Source of the DNA: an uncultured Burkholderiales bacterium
GTDB taxonomy: Bacteria; Pseudomonadota; Gammaproteobacteria; Burkholderiales; Burkholderiaceae_C
Length of the DNA stretch: 45,461 bases
NCBI GenBank assembly: GCA_937873395.1
Contig: CALMYH010000168.1
Location: 1 to 45,461 of the forward strand
Direction: 5' to 3'
Position 1 is the first letter of the stretch, and each line of letters begins with the position of its first letter. The position numbers and the translations under genes were made by a program. The notes under the pieces were generated by a model, which saw nothing but the letters and a program-made list of their open reading frames with translations, did not search any database and was not told where the DNA came from. Positions 24,989-32,732 of the stretch are shown one piece after another.

Positions 24989-26020
24989 ATGTCCGCTCTG
25001 TCTGGAACCCCTTCGCCGACGACCGCACCGTCCATCCCGGACCGTTGGCGACCGGTCTCCCGTCTGCGCCAGCGTGCCAGGCGCTGGATCCAGTCGCGGC
25101 AGCCGCGCACCGACACCCTGCTGCTGACGCAGCGCAACGTCTACATCCTGCCGACGCGGCCCGGACTCATGCTGGCCCTGACCCTGATGCTGCTGCTGGT
25201 GGCCAGCATCAACTACCAGCTCAACCTGGGCTACCTGCTGACCTTTCTGCTGGCCGGCAGCGCGCTGGTGGGCATGCACAAGTGTCATGGCAATCTGCGG
25301 GGACTCAGCCTGCACCTGAGTCCGCCGGCCCCGGTGCATGCGGGCCAGGCGGTGTCGCTGGAGGTGCGCCTGAGCAACCCGGGACGACAGGAGCGATACG
25401 GCATCGCCATGCTGGTCGACGACGCACCACAGTCGGCCCCGGCCTGGACCGATGTGCCCGCGCAGGGCGATGCCCTCCTGCATCTGGCCTGGCGGGCGAG
25501 CCGGCGAGGCCGCCAGACCTTGCCGACCCTGCGCGCCCAGACCCTGTTTCCCCTCGGGGTTTTCCGCGTCTGGGCGCTGTGGCAACCCCGTGCCGATGTG
25601 CTGGTGTACCCGGCGCCTGAAAGCCACCCGCCGCCGCTGCCGCCGGGCGAACCCATGCCTGGCCATGGTGGCCATGCCCGGGCCAACAACAGCGGTGAGT
25701 TCGATGGCGTGCGCGCCTACCGCCGCGGTGATCCGATCCGAACCGTGGTGTGGCGCAAGGCAGCCAAGGCATTTGCCGCCGGGCGGGACGACCTGGTCAG
25801 CCGCGACCTGATGATCACCCAGCGCCAGCAGCTCTGGCTGGACCATGCCCGTTGTGGCGCCCCCGACCTCGAGTCGCGCCTTTCACGCCTGTGCGCCTGG
25901 GTGCTGCTGTGCGAGCGCCTGGGACTCGAATACGGCTTGCGTCTGCCAGGCACCGAAATCGCCCCCGACATCGGCCCGGCGCACCGCATGCGCTGCCTGG
26001 AGGCGATGGCACTGGCATGA
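24989..26020 (+). CDS. DUF58-domain membrane protein
   Basis: 343 residues. Two membrane helices lie at about 56-95 (LMLALTLMLLLVASINY and YLLTFLLAGSALVGM). A beta-rich domain follows, and the DUF58 core has RRGDPIRTVVWRKAAK at 245-260, the family hallmark. DUF58 proteins are predicted VWA-like partners of MoxR ATPases at the inner membrane. In the order moxR-DUF58-tgpA this is a widespread cluster; in Pseudomonas aeruginosa tgpA is essential. Confidence 0.9.
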   Translation: MSALSGTPSPTTAPSIPDRWRPVSRLRQRARRWIQSRQPRTDTLLLTQRNVYILPTRPGLMLALTLMLLLVASINYQLNLGYLLTFLLAGSALVGMHKCHGNLRGLSLHLSPPAPVHAGQAVSLEVRLSNPGRQERYGIAMLVDDAPQSAPAWTDVPAQGDALLHLAWRASRRGRQTLPTLRAQTLFPLGVFRVWALWQPRADVLVYPAPESHPPPLPPGEPMPGHGGHARANNSGEFDGVRAYRRGDPIRTVVWRKAAKAFAAGRDDLVSRDLMITQRQQLWLDHARCGAPDLESRLSRLCAWVLLCERLGLEYGLRLPGTEIAPDIGPAHRMRCLEAMALA

Positions 26021-26150
26021 AACACCCCCTGCGTCGCTTCGCGCCTACCCCCTTTCCTGCGGGAGGGGACGCAGCCTGTGGCCGGGCAGAGCCCGTTCCA
26101 CGGCTGCCTTGGCCTGCGCGCGCACTTGCACTTGCGCCACAGCTGCCTTG
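26021..26150. repeat. Candidate intergenic repetitive element before tgpA
   Basis: The 169-base gap between the DUF58 gene and tgpA begins with a nested hairpin. CTGCGTC (26029-26035) pairs with GACGCAG (26068-26074), enclosing CCCCT (26049-26053) with AGGGG (26064-26068). The C-rich, GCTTCGCG-containing head resembles short intergenic repeats common in Comamonadaceae genomes; this is from memory and not tested. It splits an otherwise tight operon. The frame is interrupted before the tgpA ATG. Confidence 0.35.
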
Positions 26151-26189
26151 GCAGGTGTACCCTCGCTCCACCATCGCCTCTGATCCGAT

Positions 26190-28205
26190 ATGGCTGCGAT
26201 GTCTCTGACCACCCTGCCTCGTGACACCCGCGACACGCTGTTCCTGCTGGCGGTGATCGCCTGGGTGGTCATGATGCAGATCGGACACATTCCATGGTGG
26301 TGCACGGCACTGGCCTTTGGCATCCTGGGCTGGCGCACCGTGCTGAGCTGGCGGGGCGCCGCCTTGCCTGGCTGGTTCCCCAGACTGGTGCTGCTGGCCC
26401 TGACCCTGGGCGCGACCTGGATGACCCACCGCACCATCCTGGGGCGAGATGCCGGGGTGACCCTGATTGTGGTGCTGCTGGCCCTCAAGACACTGGAGAT
26501 GCGCGCGCGCCGCGACGCCTTTGTGGTGTTCTTCCTGGCCTTCTTCACGCTGCTGACCCATTTCTTCTACTCCCAGTCGCTGCTGACCGCCGTGGGGATT
26601 CTGCTGGCCCTGCTGGGCCTGCTGACGGCCCTGGTGAATGCCCACATGCCGGTGGGGCGCCCGCCCCTGCGGCGGGTGGCCGGCATCGCCACCGGCATGG
26701 CGGCCCTGGGCCTGCCGGTGATGCTGGTGCTGTTCCTCCTGTTCCCGCGCATGGCACCGCTGTGGGGCGTGCCGGGCAGCGAAACCCTGGGGCGCAGCGG
26801 CCTGTCCGAGGAGATGCGGGTCGGGGAGATCGCCGAGCTGGTGCTCAACGAGGACATCGCTTTCCGGGTGAAATTCGATGGTGAGGTGCCGCCGCAGGGA
26901 GCGATGTATTTCCGCGGGCCGGTGCTGGGTGACTTCGACGGCGTGCGCTGGCGCCCGCAGCGATCGGCCTTCCCGCCCGCCATGGCCCTGCCTGTCGACC
27001 TGCGACTGGAAGGTGAGCCGGTGCGTTACGAAGTCACGCTCGAGCCCCAGCGACGACCCTGGCTGTTCGTGCTGGAGGCCACGGCGCAGGCACCCGATCT
27101 GCCGGGGCTGCAGCCGACGATGACGCGCGACCTGCAATGGAAGACGACCCGCCCGATCTTCGAGATGGTGCGCTACCGGGCCGAGAGCCACCCCCGCTTC
27201 AGCCATGGGCCGCGCGAGTCCATGCTGGGCCTGCAGGACTACCTGGAGCTGCCGCCGGGCTTCAACCCGCGCACCCTGGCGCTGGCGCAAGAGCTGCGAC
27301 GCCAGACCGGCGCCGGCCCGGACGCCGCGCCGGCGGCGCTGGCGGCTGTGATCGAGCGACTGCGCACCGGCGGCTACGCCTACACGCTGGAGCCGGGGGT
27401 GTTCGGTCAGCACGCGGCCGACGAATTCTGGTTCGACCGCCGCGAGGGCTTCTGCGAACACATCGCCTCCAGCTTCGTCATCCTGATGCGGGCCATGGAC
27501 ATCCCGGCCCGGGTGGTCACCGGCTACCAGGGGGGCGAGATCAACGCCATCGACGGCTACTGGGTGGTGCGCCAGCGCGATGCCCATGCCTGGGCCGAGA
27601 TCTGGCTGAGCGGTCAGGGCTGGGTGCGTGTCGATCCGACGGCTGCGGTGGCGCAGTGGCGCATCGGCTCGCTGGACCGACTGCGCCCGGCTCCGGGTGC
27701 ACTGGCCGGCCTGGTCGGCACCCTGGACCCGACCCTGCTGGCGCAGATGCGCGCGGTGTGGGACGCGGTCAACAACCGCTGGAATCAGTGGGTGCTCAAT
27801 TACACCCAGGGCCAGCAGCTGGACCTGCTGCGGCGGCTGGGACTCTCGTCCCCGCAATGGACCGACCTGCTGTACGCGCTGCTGGCGGTGCTGGTGCTGG
27901 CCAGCCTGACCGGCGCCGCCTGGCAACTCTGGGAGCGGCAACAGCATGACCCGTGGCTGCGCCTGCTCGACAAGGCGCGCCGCGAACTGGCCAGGCAGGG
28001 GCTGCAGGACAACGCGCAACTGCCTCCCCGGGCGCTGGCCGAAAAAGTATTGCGGCATTTTGGCGACACCCCCTTCGCCCGGGACGTGAAACAGTGGCTG
28101 TTGCGGCTCGAAAGGTGGCGCTACGGCAAGGAGCGCGAGAGCTCGCTCGCTACACTGCGGGAGGACTTCAGACGGCTGCCCTGGCGGGCCAAGGACCCCC
28201 GGTGA
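26190..28205 (+). CDS. tgpA: TgpA-type membrane transglutaminase (DUF3488-transglutaminase)
   Basis: 671-residue inner-membrane protein. About five or six N-terminal helices (residues 10-190, DUF3488) precede a periplasmic transglutaminase-like domain with its triad intact: C422 (REGFCEHIASSF), H466 (DAHAWAEIW) and D482 (VRVDPT). A last helix lies at about 555-577, then a cytoplasmic DUF4129-like tail. It may cross-link or cleave proteins in the envelope; the P. aeruginosa homologue is essential. ATG 26190 is the first in frame after a TGA; no strong ribosome-binding site. Its stop overlaps the mltB start by one base (TGATG). The cytosolic and membrane partners moxR and DUF58 lie upstream. 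Confidence 0.92.
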   Translation: MAAMSLTTLPRDTRDTLFLLAVIAWVVMMQIGHIPWWCTALAFGILGWRTVLSWRGAALPGWFPRLVLLALTLGATWMTHRTILGRDAGVTLIVVLLALKTLEMRARRDAFVVFFLAFFTLLTHFFYSQSLLTAVGILLALLGLLTALVNAHMPVGRPPLRRVAGIATGMAALGLPVMLVLFLLFPRMAPLWGVPGSETLGRSGLSEEMRVGEIAELVLNEDIAFRVKFDGEVPPQGAMYFRGPVLGDFDGVRWRPQRSAFPPAMALPVDLRLEGEPVRYEVTLEPQRRPWLFVLEATAQAPDLPGLQPTMTRDLQWKTTRPIFEMVRYRAESHPRFSHGPRESMLGLQDYLELPPGFNPRTLALAQELRRQTGAGPDAAPAALAAVIERLRTGGYAYTLEPGVFGQHAADEFWFDRREGFCEHIASSFVILMRAMDIPARVVTGYQGGEINAIDGYWVVRQRDAHAWAEIWLSGQGWVRVDPTAAVAQWRIGSLDRLRPAPGALAGLVGTLDPTLLAQMRAVWDAVNNRWNQWVLNYTQGQQLDLLRRLGLSSPQWTDLLYALLAVLVLASLTGAAWQLWERQQHDPWLRLLDKARRELARQGLQDNAQLPPRALAEKVLRHFGDTPFARDVKQWLLRLERWRYGKERESSLATLREDFRRLPWRAKDPR

Positions 28206-29305
28206 TGACGACCACTCCCACCTCGCTGCATGCCTTGCGCAAATTGACCACCCTGGGGCTGTGCCTGGTGGCCGGTGCCGCGCTGGCCACCACCACACCG
28301 CGACCGACCGCGGGCAAACAGCGCCCTCCCCCGGTGAACGAGGTACGCTACGACCAGCACGTCGAGGCCACGGCCTTTGCCCAGGAGGTGGCACAGCGCA
28401 ACGGCTGGGACCCGGTGTGGGTTCGCGAGCAGATCGGACAGGCGCGGCACCTGCCCAGCGTGGTCAGGCTGGTTCTGCCGGCCCCTGCCGGCACGCCCAA
28501 GAACTGGGGCGCCTACCGGGCCCGCTTCATCGAGCCCCGTCGCATCCAGGCGGGACTGCGCTACTGGCAAGCCCACCGCGACACGCTGGCGCGTGCCGAA
28601 GCCGAATTCGGCGTGCCGGCCAGCCTGATCGTCGGTGTCATCGGCGTCGAGACCCTGTACGGCCAGCATCTGGGACAGTTTCGCGTGCTCGATGCCCTGT
28701 CCACGCTGGCCTTCGACTTCCCGTCGGCCCACCCGCGCGCGCAGGCACGCCAGGCCCTGTTTCGCGACGAACTGGAACAGCTCCTGAAGCTTGCCCGGCA
28801 ATTGGGGCGCGATCCGGCAACGCTGCGCGGCAGCTTTGCCGGCGCCATGGGCTGGCCCCAGTTCCTGCCCAGCAGCTGGCTGCGTTACGCCATCGATTTC
28901 GACGACGACGGCCGGGTCGACCTGTTCGACAGCCAGGCCGATGTGATCGGGTCGGTGGCCAACTACTTCAAGGCCTTCGGCTGGCAGACCGGCATGCCCA
29001 CCCATTACCCGGTGCAGTTTGACCGCGCACGCCTTGACCTGCCCACCTTGCTGGCGCCCGACATCCGGCCCACGTTCGACGCCGACACCTTCGAAGCCCT
29101 GGGTGTCCGGCTGGAGGGTCAGGCCCGCCAGCACTCCGGACCGATGGCGCTGGTCGAACTGGAGAACGGCGAGGCGCCGCGCAGCTATGTCGCCGGCACG
29201 CAGAATTTCTACGTCGTCACCCGCTACAACTGGAGCAGCTACTACGCCCTGGCGGTGATCGAACTGGGCGAGACCATCGAAGTCCTGCTTGAACCCGGAC
29301 GATGA
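28205..29305 (+). CDS. mltB: Membrane-bound lytic murein transglycosylase B
   Basis: 366-residue lytic transglycosylase that cuts peptidoglycan glycan strands to 1,6-anhydro ends. An N-terminal signal (about 10-30, LTTLGLCLVAGAALA) directs export; LGLC is a poor lipobox, so lipidation is uncertain. The catalytic Glu is E149 in VIGVETLYGQ. GSFAGAMGWPQFLPSSW and IDFDDDGRVDLFDSQADVIGSVANYF are typical MltB stretches, the latter containing the EF-hand-like region. Coupled to tgpA by a one-base overlap, which hints that the transglutaminase cluster is linked to the cell wall. Convergent with the next gene. Confidence 0.94.
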   Translation: MTTTPTSLHALRKLTTLGLCLVAGAALATTTPRPTAGKQRPPPVNEVRYDQHVEATAFAQEVAQRNGWDPVWVREQIGQARHLPSVVRLVLPAPAGTPKNWGAYRARFIEPRRIQAGLRYWQAHRDTLARAEAEFGVPASLIVGVIGVETLYGQHLGQFRVLDALSTLAFDFPSAHPRAQARQALFRDELEQLLKLARQLGRDPATLRGSFAGAMGWPQFLPSSWLRYAIDFDDDGRVDLFDSQADVIGSVANYFKAFGWQTGMPTHYPVQFDRARLDLPTLLAPDIRPTFDADTFEALGVRLEGQARQHSGPMALVELENGEAPRSYVAGTQNFYVVTRYNWSSYYALAVIELGETIEVLLEPGR

Positions 29306-29323
29306 GACCCCTGTCCATACCGG

Positions 29324-30163
29324 TCAGGCAGACAAGGGTTCGATCCTGATCTCCACCTCGAGGCGCTCCCGACCACCGCCGCGCCGCAGCCCCTTGACCG
29401 GCAGGCAGGCCGCGTAATCGGTGGCCGCGGCGACCCGGATGTGGCGCTCGTCGGTCGGGCACCGATGGGTGACGTCCAGGCTGAGCCAACGCCGCTCGGC
29501 CACATCGATGCAGACATCGACCCAGGCGTGGCTGGCCAGTTCGGGTTCGTTGGCGGCGTAGAAATAGCCGCTGACGTAACGCGCTGGCCAGCCGATGCTG
29601 CGGCACACGGCCACCATCACATGGGCCTGGTCCTGGCACACGCCAAGCCCCCAGTCAAAGGCCTCCAGGGCCGTGGTCTCGACGCTGGTACTGCCCTTGC
29701 GATAGGCCACCTTGTCGGCCACTGCCGAAGCCAGCGCCACCAGTGAGGCGAGCGACGGCCCCTCGCCACCCTCCGGTTCCTCGGCCAGGCCGGGCACGTT
29801 CGCCCGGGCCCAGACGGCCATGCGCGGGTGTGGCTCGGCCAGGGGGGTCGAGCGCAGGTAGAACGCCGGTGGCGGTGTGCGCCCGGTGTCGGTGACCACA
29901 GCAACACCGAGCGTCTGCACCACGCCCCGCGCATCGATGACCTGCTCGCGCAAATCCTGTTCCGGACGGGCCACCAGGCTGTAGCTATGGACCCGGTTGC
30001 CCTGGCCGTCCGGCTGGGCATGGAGCGGCGCGGGCGTGCGCACATCCCATCCCTGCACGGTCTGCGCAGCACCGCTGACCGGCCACAGGTGCAGGGTCTG
30101 CACCGAATAGAGCAGCGGTTCGGTGTAGGTGTAGCGGGTGGTGTGGCGAACAGACAGTCTCAT
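29324..30163 (-). CDS. Transglutaminase-family protein (set 1)
   Basis: 279 residues, no signal peptide. An N-terminal beta-sandwich domain (MRLSVRHTTRYTYTEPLLYS) is followed by a transglutaminase core with an intact triad: C176 (GLGVCQDQAHVMV), H212 (SHAWVDV) and D230 (SLDVTH). Such soluble bacterial proteins are predicted amidases or transglutaminases acting on peptides. Third gene of the minus-strand set ATP-grasp-alpha-E-transglutaminase, 64 bases after alpha-E. The ATG at 30163 matches the usual family start; an upstream in-frame extension to 30271 is not homologous in look. Confidence 0.9.
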   Translation of the reverse strand: MRLSVRHTTRYTYTEPLLYSVQTLHLWPVSGAAQTVQGWDVRTPAPLHAQPDGQGNRVHSYSLVARPEQDLREQVIDARGVVQTLGVAVVTDTGRTPPPAFYLRSTPLAEPHPRMAVWARANVPGLAEEPEGGEGPSLASLVALASAVADKVAYRKGSTSVETTALEAFDWGLGVCQDQAHVMVAVCRSIGWPARYVSGYFYAANEPELASHAWVDVCIDVAERRWLSLDVTHRCPTDERHIRVAAATDYAACLPVKGLRRGGGRERLEVEIRIEPLSA

Positions 30164-30227
30164 CGGCAGGCAGGCTCCGGGACGTGCCGGACCCCTGCAT
30201 TGTGCCTGCTGCCGGCGCGGTGGCCAG

Positions 30228-31193
30228 TCAGTGGACCGAGGGCACCAGGAAGTCCTGGCTGATCCGGCCACCGAGCTCGTTGACCCGGTCCAGGAACTGC
30301 GTCAGGAAGGCGTGCAGTCCGGTGGACAGGATTTCGTCGATGCGCGCGTACTGCAGGTCCGCCCGCAACTTGCCGGCCCGGCGCAGGGTCTCCTGCGAAT
30401 GGTCGTTGGCCACCACATTGAGGTTGTTCACCACCTCGTTGAGGCTGGCGGCCAGGCTGCGCGGCATGTCGGCGCGCAGGATCAGCAGTTCGGCCACCCG
30501 CTCGGGCGTGATCACGTCGCGGTACACCTTGCGGTAGACCTCGAAGGCGGAGACCGAGCGCAGGATGGCGCTCCAGTGGTAGAAGTCGTACTCCTGGTCA
30601 AGCTCGCTGGCGGCGCCGAAGAAATCGCTCTGCACGGCGTGGAACTTCACATCCAGCAGACGCGCGGTGTTGTCGGCCCGCTCCAGGAAGGTGCCCATGC
30701 GGTAGAAATGGAAAGCTTCGTCCTGCAGCATGGTGCCGATGGCCACGCCCCGCGAGAGGTGTGAACGGTGCTTGACCCACTCGAAGAAGGCCCCCGGATC
30801 GCGCTCGAAGTCGCGCGTCTTGAGGTAGCCCATCAGCTTGAGCCAGGTGGCGTTCTGGGTTTCCCAGAATTCGGTCGTCAGCGTGCCCCGCACCGCGCGC
30901 GCGTTCTCCCGGGCCGCCCGCAGGCAGGAGACGATGCTGGACGGGTTGTTCTCGTCGCGCACCATGAAGTCCAGCACGTTGCGCTGCACGATGGCCCCGT
31001 CGCCATAGCGGGCCCGGAAGGTGGGCAGCAGTTCGCTGATGGACAACAGTCCCTCCCAGCCGAACTGGGCCACGGCGGCGGACTGCGGCAACAGCGCGGT
31101 CTGGTAATTGACATCGAGCATGCGCGCGGTGTTCTCGGCCCGCTCGGTATAGCGGGACATCCAGAAAAGGTGGTCGGCGGTACGGGATAGCAT
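30228..31193 (-). CDS. Alpha-E domain protein (DUF403, set 1)
   Basis: 321-residue all-helical protein of the alpha-E family (named for conserved Glu residues). The opening MLSRTADHLFWMSRYTERAEN is the family signature and is shared with the C-terminal domain of the fusion protein at 38824-41475. Further charged motifs are FHFYRMGTFLERADNTARLLDVK and AELLILRADMPRSLAASL. Function unknown; always found with circularly permuted ATP-grasp proteins, so a partner or scaffold role is inferred. It starts 4 bases after the stop of the ATP-grasp gene. Confidence 0.92.
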   Translation of the reverse strand: MLSRTADHLFWMSRYTERAENTARMLDVNYQTALLPQSAAVAQFGWEGLLSISELLPTFRARYGDGAIVQRNVLDFMVRDENNPSSIVSCLRAARENARAVRGTLTTEFWETQNATWLKLMGYLKTRDFERDPGAFFEWVKHRSHLSRGVAIGTMLQDEAFHFYRMGTFLERADNTARLLDVKFHAVQSDFFGAASELDQEYDFYHWSAILRSVSAFEVYRKVYRDVITPERVAELLILRADMPRSLAASLNEVVNNLNVVANDHSQETLRRAGKLRADLQYARIDEILSTGLHAFLTQFLDRVNELGGRISQDFLVPSVH

Positions 31194-31197
31194 GCTG

Positions 31198-32637
31198 TCA
31201 GTTCTCCAGAATCCAGGTGTCCTTGGTGCCACCGCCCTGTGACGAGTTCACGACCAGGGAGCCTTCCTTCAGCGCCACCCGGGTCAGGCCACCAGGCACC
31301 ATCTGCACCTCGGTGCCGCTGAGCACGAAGGGCCGCAGGTCGATGTGGCGCGGCGCAATGCCGCTGTCGACAAAGGTCGGGCAGGTGGACAGGCTCAGGG
31401 TCGGCTGGGCGATGTAGCCATCGGGCCGTGCAACAACGGCCTTGCGGAAATCTTCGATCTCCTGCGCCGTCGATGCCGGGCCGACCAGCATGCCGTAGCC
31501 GCCGGCACCATGCACCTCCTTGACCACCAGGTCCTTGAGGTTCGCCAGGATGTACTTCAGGTCTTCCGGGTCGCGTCCCATGAAGGTCGGCACGTTGCTC
31601 AGGATCGGTTTCTGTCCCAGGTAGAAGTCGATCATCTTGGGCACGTAGGGGTAGATCGACTTGTCGTCCGCCACGCCGGTGCCGACCGCATTGCAGATGG
31701 CCACGTTGCCGCTGCGGTAGACCCCCAGCAGACCGGCACAGCCCAGGGAGGAGTCGGGCCGGAACACCAGCGGGTCCAGGAAGTCGTCGTCCACGCGGCG
31801 GTAGATCACGTCCACGCGCCTGGGCCCCTTGGTGGTGCGCATGTAGACGAAGTTGTCCTTGACGAAGAGGTCCTGGCCTTCGACCAGCTCCACGCCCATC
31901 TGCTGGGCCAGGAAGGCATGCTCGAAGTAGGCGCTGTTGTACATGCCAGGTGTCAGCACCACCACGGTGGGCTCGGCCGTGGTGGCCGGGCTGACCGCAC
32001 GCAGGGTTTCCAGCAGCAGGTCGGGGTAATGGGCCACCGGCGCCACCCGGTTTTCGCTGAACAGGTCCGGGAACAGCCGCATCATCATCTTGCGGTCTTC
32101 CAGCATGTAGCTCACGCCACTGGGCACGCGCAGGTTGTCTTCCAGCACGTAGTACTCGCCCACCCCGTCGCTGTTGGGCGCGCGCACGATGTCGATGCCG
32201 GCGATGTGCGAGTAGACCCCGCAAGGCACGTCCACGCCCATCATCTCGGGGCGGAACTGGGCATTCTGGAAGATCTGGTCGGCCGGGACGATGCCGGCCT
32301 TGATGATCTCCTGGTCATGGTAGACGTCGTGAATGAAGCGGTTGAGGGCCGTCACCCGCTGCACCAGCCCCTCTTCCATGCGGTCCCATTCGGCGGCCGG
32401 AATGATGCGCGGGATCAGGTCGAAGGGAATCAGGCGCTCGGTGCCGGCACCGTCTTCGTCCTTGGCGCCATAGACGGCGAAGGTGATGCCGACCCGCCGG
32501 AAGATCATCTCCGCCTCTTCGCGCCGGGCCGCCATGACCTCCGGGGGCTGCTGGGAAAGCCAGCGCGCATAGCTTTCATAGTGGGCCCGCACCTCCCCTT
32601 CGGAGGCGTTCATCTCGTCAAACATCGGTCGGGTCAT
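31198..32637 (-). CDS. Circularly permuted ATP-grasp protein (set 1)
   Basis: 479 residues of the DUF404/DUF407 family, a circularly permuted ATP-grasp fold predicted to ligate a carboxylate to an amine. Expected ATP/metal residues are visible: E166-D167-N168 in VLEDNLRVPSG, K373 in VVKEVHGAGGYG with its glycine-rich loop, and the RMVPGG-like stretch VQMVPGGLTRVALKEGSLVV near the end. So it looks catalytically competent. AGGAG precedes the ATG at 32637. First gene of the minus-strand set. The substrate is unknown; comparative work proposes peptide or amino-acid tag synthesis. Confidence 0.92.
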   Translation of the reverse strand: MTRPMFDEMNASEGEVRAHYESYARWLSQQPPEVMAARREEAEMIFRRVGITFAVYGAKDEDGAGTERLIPFDLIPRIIPAAEWDRMEEGLVQRVTALNRFIHDVYHDQEIIKAGIVPADQIFQNAQFRPEMMGVDVPCGVYSHIAGIDIVRAPNSDGVGEYYVLEDNLRVPSGVSYMLEDRKMMMRLFPDLFSENRVAPVAHYPDLLLETLRAVSPATTAEPTVVVLTPGMYNSAYFEHAFLAQQMGVELVEGQDLFVKDNFVYMRTTKGPRRVDVIYRRVDDDFLDPLVFRPDSSLGCAGLLGVYRSGNVAICNAVGTGVADDKSIYPYVPKMIDFYLGQKPILSNVPTFMGRDPEDLKYILANLKDLVVKEVHGAGGYGMLVGPASTAQEIEDFRKAVVARPDGYIAQPTLSLSTCPTFVDSGIAPRHIDLRPFVLSGTEVQMVPGGLTRVALKEGSLVVNSSQGGGTKDTWILEN

Positions 32638-32732
32638 GATCGGTTCTCTCCTCACGACAGCATAGCAAGGACTGGGCCAGACAAACACGAGATGGCCCGA
32701 ATCCGGCCGATTTTGGCGTTCCTGTGGGCCGC

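Noticed and set aside
25815-28394. Minus-strand open frame of 859 codons opposite the DUF58 gene and tgpA
   Set aside because: Composition is Gln/His/Arg/Gly-rich without domains, and the plus-strand genes are clear family members.
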